A stretch of DNA of 12,190 bases from NCBI GenBank assembly GCA_945889545.1, contig CAMDCC010000063.1, positions 1 through 12,190 on the forward strand, written 5' to 3'. Below the pieces are notes generated by a model. That model was not told where the DNA came from, did no database searches, and worked only from the letters and a program-made list of their open reading frames with translations. The position numbers were made by a program, and so were the translations under genes. The DNA is from Bifidobacterium breve. GTDB taxonomy: Bacteria > Actinomycetota > Acidimicrobiia > IMCC26256 > PALSA-555. Below are positions 6,989 through 12,190 of the stretch, one piece after another. Within the stretch, counting starts at the first letter, position 1, and each line of letters starts with the position of its first letter.

Positions 6989-7054
6989 TCGGAGCGCGTC
7001 GGGCCGACCCCACACCGACGCCCATACGTGTGCCACGAGCAGCGTGTTGCGAGA

Positions 7055-8098
7055 TCAGCGATCGCGCCAAGCGACAAACGTGCCGAGTTCTTCCAGTGCA
7101 TCTCGGGCAATCGCGGTGATCGGCGCTGTGGCCAACGCGGTCAGCGACCGATCGACCAACCGTTCGATCTCGCGTTCGACTTCGTCGCGAGCACCGCAGT
7201 CGATGAGGAACGCCTGTATCGAGGCCACCGCTGATTCGTCGAGATCGGGGCGCCCAAGCAGGGCCAGCACCTGTGTGCCCGCGTCACCACCTCGCCGCGC
7301 CGCAAAGGCGATGAGCGGCGTGAGCTTCCCCTCGCGAAGGTCGTCGCCAACGGGCTTTCCCGTCACCGACGCATCGCCGAACACCCCGAGGATGTCGTCG
7401 CGTAACTGGAACGCCTCCCCCAATGGCAAGCCGACAGCACTCAACGACTCGGTGAGCTCATTGAGGCGACCCGCGAGCGCTGCACCGAGGTGCAGCGGTC
7501 GTTCCACGGTGTACTTCCCCGATTTGTATCGGGCGATCCGAGACGCCTGTGTGGCATCGATGCTCGCACTGGCCGTCCCGACCAGATCGAGGTACTGGCC
7601 AACACAGAGCTCCACGCGCAACTCGTCGAACACCTCACGTGCGACTTGTGGTGCCCTGCGTATGAGCTGGTCTGCGTAGACCAGGGCGAAGTCACCAACC
7701 AGGATCGCCGCGCCTTCACCGAAGCGGCGACGTTCGCCACGCCACGCGGCGCGGTCATGACGGGCGATGAACTGCTCATGGATCGCCGGGAGGCCCCGAC
7801 GAAGCTTGGAGCCGTCCATCACGTCGTCGTGGACGAGGGCAAACGTATGCAAGAGCTCAAGGGCGGCGCCCGCATCGGCCACCAACGGATCGTCACTCGC
7901 TCCACCCGCGCCCACGAACGCCCAATGGCAAAACGCGGGCCGCAGCCGTTTGCCGCCGGCGACGATCAGCTCTCGAAGTGCAACGAGTGGTTCGACGAGG
8001 TCGGGATCGACGGCCCGCCACCGCTCAATTTCGTGGTCCAGCAGCTCGATCACGCGCGCTTCGGCTCGCGCGCCCACGTGCGCCAAGGTTGACGGCAT
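7055..8098 (-). CDS. Polyprenyl diphosphate synthase (FPP/GGPP-synthase family)
   Basis: Taken from ATG 8098 this is a 347-residue trans-isoprenyl diphosphate synthase that condenses IPP with allylic diphosphates in the cytoplasm. Motifs are GGKRLRP (48-54), the first Asp-rich motif DDVMD (91-95) followed by GSKLRRG, GDFAL (135-139) and the second Asp-rich motif DDILGVFGD (234-242). Phenylalanine (F86) occupies the fifth position before DDxxD; in archaeal-type GGPP synthases an aromatic residue here limits the chain to about C20, so GGPP is the best guess. The frame stays open upstream to 8290, but that extension is arginine-rich, overlaps the divergent SCP2 gene and does not look like this family. 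No strong Shine-Dalgarno is seen. Its product class is relevant to the nearby ctaB, which consumes FPP. Confidence 0.9.
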   Translation of the reverse strand: MPSTLAHVGARAEARVIELLDHEIERWRAVDPDLVEPLVALRELIVAGGKRLRPAFCHWAFVGAGGASDDPLVADAGAALELLHTFALVHDDVMDGSKLRRGLPAIHEQFIARHDRAAWRGERRRFGEGAAILVGDFALVYADQLIRRAPQVAREVFDELRVELCVGQYLDLVGTASASIDATQASRIARYKSGKYTVERPLHLGAALAGRLNELTESLSAVGLPLGEAFQLRDDILGVFGDASVTGKPVGDDLREGKLTPLIAFAARRGGDAGTQVLALLGRPDLDESAVASIQAFLIDCGARDEVEREIERLVDRSLTALATAPITAIARDALEELGTFVAWRDR

Positions 8099-8149
8099 GC
8101 CAGTCGGCGGCACACCAGTGGAGCGCCGCGTCGGTGTTTGCACCGGTCG

Positions 8150-8155
8150 ATCGTA
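8150..8155 (-). promoter_or_regulatory. Candidate -10 element for the prenyl diphosphate synthase gene
   Basis: TACGAT on the minus strand lies 51 bases upstream of the ATG at 8098, in the 98-base divergent region shared with the SCP2 gene. It matches TANNNT well, but no good -35 is visible. Confidence 0.3.
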
Positions 8156-8184
8156 CGCCTGACCCGCCCGGATCGAAGCAGCGG

Positions 8185-8190
8185 TACGCT
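8185..8190 (+). promoter_or_regulatory. Candidate -10 element giving a leaderless SCP2 transcript
   Basis: TACGCT ends exactly six bases before the GTG at 8197, the spacing expected when transcription starts on the first base of the start codon. No Shine-Dalgarno is present between them. The nearest -35-like sequence (CTGACC, 8159-8164) has a 20-base spacer, longer than usual. Confidence 0.4.
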
Positions 8191-8196
8191 CCGCCC

Positions 8197-8613
8197 GTGG
8201 CCGAGTTCCTCTCCGCGGCGTGGCTCGAGGAGCTCGACACCATCGCCCGCAAGTCAGACGACCTCGCCGCGCTGGGCCGCACATCACCACTCGTGATCGA
8301 GCAATGCGTCACCCAGACACCGAACGGCGAGGTGTCGTATCACGTCATCATCGACGCCAGCGGTGCTCACTTCGTTGCCGGTCGGGCCGATGCGCCGCAC
8401 ATCACCCTGACGTCCGACTTCGCCACTGCGTCCGCCATCCATCGTGGTGACACAAACGCGCAACGCGCCCTGAACGCTGGAATGCTGAAGATTGGCGGGG
8501 AAGTTGCCGGTCTCCTTGGGCGGGGCGACGCTCTCGGCGCGCTCCAGGACGTGTTCGCGGGTGTTCGAGATCGCACGACCGGCACCGCCCGACCGAGTGG
8601 CGACCACCGCTAG
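8197..8613 (+). CDS. SCP2 sterol-carrier-like domain protein
   Basis: The 138-residue soluble protein has the layout of the SCP-2 lipid-binding fold: an N-terminal helix (FLSAAWLEELDTIA), a beta region VSYHVIIDASGAHFVAGRAD near 48-67, then HITLTSDFATASAIHRGDTN and the hydrophobic ALNAGMLKIGGE helix (about 98-109) that lines the lipid cavity. Such proteins bind acyl-CoA or sterol-like lipids and often sit beside acyl-CoA dehydrogenases, as here. GTG 8197 is chosen because upstream codons overlap the divergent prenyl synthase promoter and encode arginine-rich shadow sequence, and a TACGCT element sits six bases before it. The ligand is unknown. The stop codon TAG (8611-8613) coincides with TAGCAT, a possible -10 for the next gene. 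Confidence 0.82.
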   Translation: MAEFLSAAWLEELDTIARKSDDLAALGRTSPLVIEQCVTQTPNGEVSYHVIIDASGAHFVAGRADAPHITLTSDFATASAIHRGDTNAQRALNAGMLKIGGEVAGLLGRGDALGALQDVFAGVRDRTTGTARPSGDHR

Positions 8614-8648
8614 CATCGCCGCACCATCAGCCAGCGCGAGGTGTGCGA

Positions 8649-9866
8649 GTGAGCATCATCACCGAGGACGAGTTTCGTACTGAGGCACGAGCCTTTCTCG
8701 ACAAGAGCGCTGAGCGCCGCGTCGACGAGAAGTTCTCGTGGGGTGAGGGTACCGACAAGGTCGGACTGCTCGAGGAGAAGACTCCCGAGGAGGAAGCCGC
8801 CGAGGTCGTTGCTGCCAAGCAATGGAAGGCCACCGAGTTCGATGCGGGATTCGGCTGGATCAGCGGGCCCGAGGAGTACGGCGGACGGGAACTACCGATC
8901 GCATACGAGCGCGCCTACCGCAGTGTCGCCGCCGACTACTCGCTCCCAAGCCAGGGCGTGTTCGTGATCGGGCTCGGCATGGTCGCGCCAACAATTCTTG
9001 CGCACGCCACTCCCGAAGTGAAGGAGCGGTACCTCCGTTCGCTGTACCGAGGCGAGCTCGTGGCATGCCAGCTCTTCTCCGAGCCCATCGCCGGTTCCGA
9101 CCTGGCTGGGATCCAAACCCGCGCGGTGCGCGATGGAGACGAGTGGATCGTCACGGGTCAGAAGGTGTGGACGTCGGGCGCACAGCACAGCCACATCGGC
9201 GAGATCATCACGCGCACGTCACCCGACAAGCCCAAGCACAAAGGTCTCACGATGTTTGTCGTCGATATGAAGGCTCCCGGCGTCGAGGTGCGGCCGCTGC
9301 GCCAGATGACCGGCGGAGCGTCGTTCAACGAAGTCTTCTTCGAAGAAGTGCGTATCCCCGACAACCATCGCCTTGGCGATGTCGATGAGGGATGGGGTGT
9401 TGCGCTCACCACGCTGATGAACGAGCGCGCCGCGATCGGCGGCGGCACCGGCGGCATGAGCGACTTCAGCATCACGCGCTTCACGGAGATGGCGCGCCAC
9501 TTCGGCATGGCCGACGATCCTGTGATCCGCCAGCGCCTCGCCCAGATCTACATCAATGGGCACGTCTCACGCGCCACTTCAATGCGGTCGATGGCGAAGA
9601 TCAAAGCCGGTGGCCTACCCGGGCCGGAGATGTCGATCGGCAAGCTCTCGCTCACCAAGAACATGCAACTCCAGAGCCAGACCGTCGGCGAGATCATCGG
9701 TCCACGGCTGGTCGCCGACACCGGCGAATGGGGAACCTACGCGTGGGCCGAGATGGTGCTCGGTGTTCCGGGCGGGCGGGTTGCCGGCGGGACCGACGAG
9801 ATCATGCGCAACATCATCGGGGAGCGGGTGCTGGGGCTGCCCAAGGAGCCTCCCGCGTCGCGCTGA
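8649..9866 (+). CDS. Acyl-CoA dehydrogenase family flavoprotein
   Basis: This 405-residue enzyme introduces a trans-2,3 double bond into an acyl-CoA using FAD. Family motifs are CQLFSEPIAGSDLAG (about 140-154), VTGQKVWTSGA (168-178), the conserved middle-domain strand FNEVFFEEVRIPD and the C-terminal GGTDEIMRNIIGERVLGLP. The usual catalytic glutamate position of MCAD-type enzymes (the E of YEGT) is glycine here (G380). Glu259, in MNERAAIGGG, aligns with the relocated base of LCAD and isovaleryl-CoA dehydrogenase. GTG 8649 is preferred over GTG 8643 because GCGAGG ends seven bases before it. It follows the SCP2 gene by 35 bases and a hypothetical gene by 20 bases, so an operon is likely. The substrate chain length is unknown; branched, long or sterol-derived acyl-CoAs are possible. 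Confidence 0.92.
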   Translation: MSIITEDEFRTEARAFLDKSAERRVDEKFSWGEGTDKVGLLEEKTPEEEAAEVVAAKQWKATEFDAGFGWISGPEEYGGRELPIAYERAYRSVAADYSLPSQGVFVIGLGMVAPTILAHATPEVKERYLRSLYRGELVACQLFSEPIAGSDLAGIQTRAVRDGDEWIVTGQKVWTSGAQHSHIGEIITRTSPDKPKHKGLTMFVVDMKAPGVEVRPLRQMTGGASFNEVFFEEVRIPDNHRLGDVDEGWGVALTTLMNERAAIGGGTGGMSDFSITRFTEMARHFGMADDPVIRQRLAQIYINGHVSRATSMRSMAKIKAGGLPGPEMSIGKLSLTKNMQLQSQTVGEIIGPRLVADTGEWGTYAWAEMVLGVPGGRVAGGTDEIMRNIIGERVLGLPKEPPASR

Positions 9867-9886
9867 GTCGACGAGTAGCCATCGCC

Positions 9887-10660
9887 GTGCTGCCATTCGA
9901 GCGTCTGCGGTCACTCGCCCGCTCGGGCGCGGACGATTCGGTACTCGTCGCCGAGACTGCCGACTGTCTCGGCGAGTTTGCCGACGACCCAGCCCAGCTC
10001 GTCACGGTATGTCGCCGTCTCCTGGCCCATCACGTGGCGTGCGGGCCACTCTGGTGGCTGTGTGCGCACGTGGTCGCCGCAGCCAACCCAGCCGATGGCG
10101 CGCGCGACGCGATGCGTCGCCTCCACGCCGACCGCACGGCCGCTCGTCTCGCATCGTTGCTCCCCTTTCCGCACGACCAGCCGATCGCGGTGCTCGGGTG
10201 GCCCGAGATCGCAGGGCGCGCACTCGCCGAGCGCCCTGACCTCGATGTCGTCGTAGTTCGTCCGCGTGCGGGCGATCGAGCGATGACGGCGCGGCTGCGC
10301 CGTGTCGAACAAACCATCCGGGTGGTCGACGAAGCCCAGATCGCCGCGCTCGGCCCAACTCATCTCATTGTCGAGACTTCAGCAGCCAGCCCCACGACCG
10401 CGCTCGTGCCCGAAGCCACCGCCGACCTGCTCTGGGGACTCGGCGGCACTCCGCTCTGGCTCGTGGTGGCAACCGGTCGCCTGCTCCCGGCGCGCCTCTT
10501 CGACGTGCTGCACGCAGAGGTGCAGCGCGAAGAGATCGACCTGGAAGAGCTCGACGTGACCAAGGCTGAGCACGTGGCCGGCCCCGCCGGTCTCGAACCT
10601 CCCGACCGTCTGAAGCACCGCGTCGACTGCCCCGCCGCCCCTGAGCTGCTGCGGCTCTGA
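9887..10660 (+). CDS. Conserved hypothetical protein with an IF2B-like C-terminal region
   Basis: The frame encodes 257 residues from GTG 9887, the first plausible start after the acyl-CoA dehydrogenase stop. The N-terminal half is helical and rich in alanine, arginine and leucine (LPFERLRSLARSGADDSVLV, then CGPLWWLCAHVVAAANP). The C-terminal half alternates strands and helices (IAVLGWPEIAG, LDVVVVRP, THLIVETSAASP, TPLWLVVATGRLLP). This recalls the Rossmann-like core of IF2B-alpha / methylthioribose-phosphate isomerase proteins, but the similarity is faint and catalytic residues cannot be assigned. I recall similar uncharacterised actinobacterial proteins, often of this length. No signal peptide or membrane segment is evident. 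It is probably co-transcribed with the dehydrogenase upstream and the zinc-ribbon gene downstream. Function is unknown. Confidence 0.75.
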   Translation: MLPFERLRSLARSGADDSVLVAETADCLGEFADDPAQLVTVCRRLLAHHVACGPLWWLCAHVVAAANPADGARDAMRRLHADRTAARLASLLPFPHDQPIAVLGWPEIAGRALAERPDLDVVVVRPRAGDRAMTARLRRVEQTIRVVDEAQIAALGPTHLIVETSAASPTTALVPEATADLLWGLGGTPLWLVVATGRLLPARLFDVLHAEVQREEIDLEELDVTKAEHVAGPAGLEPPDRLKHRVDCPAAPELLRL

Positions 10661-10689
10661 GAATCCGCGACTGGATCTCGGCGCGCCGG

Positions 10690-10695
10690 TACCGT
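10690..10695 (+). promoter_or_regulatory. Candidate -10 element for the zinc-ribbon gene
   Basis: TACCGT ends eight bases before the ATG at 10704, with no Shine-Dalgarno between them. This suggests a leaderless or nearly leaderless transcript in addition to any read-through from upstream. Confidence 0.3.
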
Positions 10696-10703
10696 CACCG
10701 GCG

Positions 10704-10847
10704 ATGAGCGACGCCCCTCAGCCAGAAAATTCGGCAGACCTTTCAACCGTCTGCCTCGCCTGCGGAACCCAGATGCGCGAGGAGCACGCCCACTATCGCT
10801 GCCCCACGTGCGGCTGGCGCGATTCCTGCTGCGACGGCCCCTACTGA
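10704..10847 (+). CDS. Small zinc-ribbon protein (47 residues)
   Basis: The ATG at 10704 opens a 47-codon frame ending TGA at 10847. The protein starts MSDAPQPENSADLS and has two CxxC knuckles, CLAC (C17, C20) and CPTC (C33, C36), separated by 12 residues, followed by GWRDSCCDGPY with a vicinal pair C42-C43. This is the standard spacing of a rubredoxin-like zinc ribbon that would fold around one metal ion. The extra C-C pair could be redox-active or provide a second ligand site. The short conserved-looking frame, the cysteine pattern and the position between two real genes make it very likely to be a gene. It may be regulatory or nucleic-acid binding, but no function can be assigned. It ends 12 bases from the convergent rmuC gene. 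Confidence 0.85.
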   Translation: MSDAPQPENSADLSTVCLACGTQMREEHAHYRCPTCGWRDSCCDGPY

Positions 10848-10859
10848 CCGACGGGTGAC

Positions 10860-11987
10860 CTAAGCCTCGAGCGCCAGCGGCGGAAGCTCGTCGCCGTCGT
10901 CGCCTTCGTCGTCGATCAGCTCGAGCTGGCGCCCGCGAAGGTCGTCGATCTTCAGCAGCGGACGCTCGAGCGCGCGCTTGCGCGTGCCGACGAGCGCCTC
11001 GTACTCCTTGCCCGCCGCGTCGATGCGCTGACCGACCTTGGCCATCTGGTCCTTGAATTTCGACCACTGGTCGCTGAACTGACCGAGCAACGACAGGATC
11101 TCGTCGGAGGTGCGGGCCAGCTTGAAGTTCTCGCACATCTGGCGGATGAGCGCGAGCACCACGAACAGCGTGAGCGGTGAGCAGAAGACAACGCGCTGGC
11201 GCACCGCGTCGTCGAGGATCGTGTCGTCCTGCTCGTGGATGAACGCGTAGAGCTGCTCGTTGGGCACGAACAGCAGCACGAAGTCGACGGTGCCACCCGC
11301 GGAGTCGGCGTAGTCGCGACTACTCAGCTCCTTGACCCGAGCGCGCACGTCGCGAATGAACGCGTCGCGGTGACGCTTGCGGTCGAGGTCGGACTCGGAT
11401 TCGCAGAAGCGTAAGTAGTTGTCGAACGGGAACTTGACGTCCATGTACAGGAGCAGGTCGTTGGGGAGCATGAACGTGTAGTCAGGAATCCCCCGCGCGC
11501 CTTCGAGCGCCCGCTGCTTCCGGTAGTTCACGTTCTCCACGAAACCCGCGAGCTGGAGCACGTCTTCGGCCATCCGCTCGCCCCACTGCCCACGCGCCTT
11601 CGTGCTCGACAGTGCTTCGCGCAGGCTCTGCGTGGTCTGCAACAGCGACGACACGCCCTCGCGCTGCAACGAGAGCTGCTCCGAGAGCTCTCCGAACTTC
11701 CGCTCCCGGTCGGATTCGAGCGTGCGCATCAACGAGTCGACGCCTTCGAGCTTCGAGTTCATCTCGTCGAGCTGCTGGTCGATGAGGGCCTTCTTGCCGT
11801 CGAGCACCTCGCCCGTCAACAACCGCTCCGACGCCAGCCGAGACTCGTTCTGGGCCAACAGCTCCTCCATAGCCCGCCGCATCTCGACGCTCACGGTCTC
11901 AGACGTCGCCCGCCGCGACCGCACCACGATCACAGCCGCAACACCCGCCACGACCGCACCAACAATGATCCCCACCAAAATCTCCAT
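10860..11987 (-). CDS. rmuC: DNA recombination protein RmuC homolog
   Basis: From ATG 11987 the product is 375 residues. It has an N-terminal membrane anchor (about 2-22), an RSRR stop-transfer, a long coiled-coil region (roughly 35-130) and the RmuC domain with RGQWGERMAEDVLQLAGF (132-149), IPDYTFMLP (167-175), MDVKFPFDNY (182-191) and FVPNEQLYAFIHEQ (240-253). RmuC proteins limit recombination of short inverted repeats and have a nuclease-like core; here the DVKFP block corresponds to it. E. coli RmuC is longer (about 475). An in-frame ATG at 12059 would add 24 residues with no family resemblance and lie next to the insertion sequence, so 11987 is preferred. The C-terminal tail is acidic (DDEGDDGDE) and probably disordered. 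Confidence 0.92.
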   Translation of the reverse strand: MEILVGIIVGAVVAGVAAVIVVRSRRATSETVSVEMRRAMEELLAQNESRLASERLLTGEVLDGKKALIDQQLDEMNSKLEGVDSLMRTLESDRERKFGELSEQLSLQREGVSSLLQTTQSLREALSSTKARGQWGERMAEDVLQLAGFVENVNYRKQRALEGARGIPDYTFMLPNDLLLYMDVKFPFDNYLRFCESESDLDRKRHRDAFIRDVRARVKELSSRDYADSAGGTVDFVLLFVPNEQLYAFIHEQDDTILDDAVRQRVVFCSPLTLFVVLALIRQMCENFKLARTSDEILSLLGQFSDQWSKFKDQMAKVGQRIDAAGKEYEALVGTRKRALERPLLKIDDLRGRQLELIDDEGDDGDELPPLALEA

Positions 11988-12019
11988 ACCGCAAGAGTCG
12001 CAGCAGGGTGTGACACTCC

Positions 12020-12044
12020 CAGGGATGCTCAAAAAAGCACCCTG
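12020..12044. other. Imperfect hairpin upstream of rmuC
   Basis: CAGGGaTGC, loop TCAAAAAA, then GCACCCTG can pair over eight base pairs with one bulged A. It lies about 33 bases before the rmuC start. There is no T-run after the stem on either strand, so it is not a clear terminator; it could be an operator or chance. CAGGGTG at 12004-12010 can also pair with CACCCTG at 12038-12044. Confidence 0.3.
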
Positions 12045-12072
12045 ACGAGGCTGTCGCATGAATCCTGACTAT

Positions 12073-12096
12073 CCCGCCCGCGTTTCGCGGCGCGGG
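12073..12096 (+). other. Strong GC hairpin before the transposase start
   Basis: CCCGCCCGCG, loop TTT, CGCGG, bulged C, GCGGG gives ten G-C/C-G pairs with a single bulge. It ends immediately before GTGAGG, the likely Shine-Dalgarno, and 12 bases before the ATG. In insertion sequences such stems can block translation of read-in transcripts; alternatively it is part of the element's left terminal region. Confidence 0.6.
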
Positions 12097-12108
12097 TGAG
12101 GATGCGGT

Positions 12109-12190
12109 ATGGGGATCAATGTTCGTGAGGTGGATCGGGATCAGCAGTTCTTGATGCCGCCGTCGGTGGCGGAGTGGCTGCCGGAGGGGC
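12109..12190 (+). CDS. Transposase, IS1182-like (N-terminal 27 codons only)
   Basis: ATG 12109 opens a frame that runs off the window. The first residues include VREVDRDQQFLMPPSVAEWL, which match the start I recall for IS1182-type transposases of actinobacteria (a DRDQ.FLLPP..WLPE pattern). GTGAGG (12096-12101), seven bases before the ATG, is a good Shine-Dalgarno, though it is partly masked by the adjacent hairpin. The catalytic DDE residues lie outside the window, so the family assignment rests on this short segment alone and intactness is unknown. Confidence 0.72.
   Translation, partial: MGINVREVDRDQQFLMPPSVAEWLPEG

Larger units (their letters stand above)
12060..12190 (+). mobile_element. 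Left end of an insertion sequence, IS1182-like (boundary approximate)
   Basis: The right edge of the window enters an insertion sequence whose transposase starts at 12109. The left boundary is not known because the other end is outside the window, so the terminal inverted repeat and target duplication cannot be recognised; about 12060 is a guess between rmuC and the hairpin at 12073. Confidence 0.45.

Noticed and set aside
7978..8196. N-terminal extension of the SCP2 protein
   Set aside because: The extension is antisense to the prenyl synthase start and its promoter region and has no SCP2 resemblance.
8099..8290. N-terminal extension of the prenyl synthase to 8290
   Set aside because: It would overlap the divergent SCP2 gene and encodes arginine-rich sequence unlike the family; ATG 8098 gives a normal-length enzyme.
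9392..9886. Upstream extension of the hypothetical gene into the acyl-CoA dehydrogenase
   Set aside because: The extension is an out-of-frame shadow of a clearly coding enzyme; the protein-like sequence starts only after the dehydrogenase stop.
12020..12044. Intrinsic terminator between rmuC and the insertion sequence
   Set aside because: The A/T-run is in the loop rather than after the stem, and no gene ends here; both flanking genes start in this region.

Overview
The window is high-GC, densely coding bacterial DNA with almost no intergenic space. Its gene content points to a chromosome of an actinobacterium, plausibly of an Acidimicrobiia-like lineage: heme O synthase beside a TlpA-type thioredoxin and a DrrAB-like ABC exporter, an orphan GroES ending in GLYL, an SCP2 protein next to an acyl-CoA dehydrogenase, and frequent GTG/TTG starts. 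The lineage is inference; no rRNA or tRNA is present to fix it.

Layout, left to right. Bases 1-2428 (minus) hold glycolate oxidase subunits glcD then glcE; glcE runs off the left edge, probably followed outside by the iron-sulfur subunit gene glcF. From 2516 (plus) there is a cysteine-rich protein resembling the DUF3109/YkgJ metal-binding families. It meets an orphan GroES-like co-chaperonin (minus) tail to tail, with stop codons overlapping. From 3747 (plus) come ctaB (heme O synthase) and an overlapping membrane-anchored TlpA/ResA-type thioredoxin, which fit cytochrome oxidase and cytochrome c biogenesis. From 8098 down to 5258 (minus) lie a polyprenyl diphosphate synthase, an ABC ATPase and an ABC-2 permease.

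From 8197 (plus) run an SCP2 protein, an acyl-CoA dehydrogenase, a conserved hypothetical protein with a faint IF2B-like C-terminus and a 47-residue zinc-ribbon microprotein that is easy to miss. rmuC (minus) follows. The right edge (12109 onward) carries the first 27 codons of an IS1182-like transposase, so an insertion sequence sits just upstream of rmuC.

Functionally the window is mostly housekeeping: glycolate oxidation, heme/cytochrome biogenesis, isoprenoid synthesis, acyl-CoA oxidation and DNA maintenance. The prenyl synthase, ctaB, TlpA and ABC genes form a plausible respiratory/lipid neighbourhood; an ABC transporter near ctaB is also seen in mycobacteria.

I did not find a convincing new multi-gene system. 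The most unusual structure is an 85-bp tandem repeat at the ABC ATPase/permease junction. Each repeat carries a CATGA core, which produces a chain of three overlapping stop/start (ATGA) codons between the two genes. No gene-free stretch exceeds 300 bases; the longest is about 120 bases, between rmuC and the transposase.
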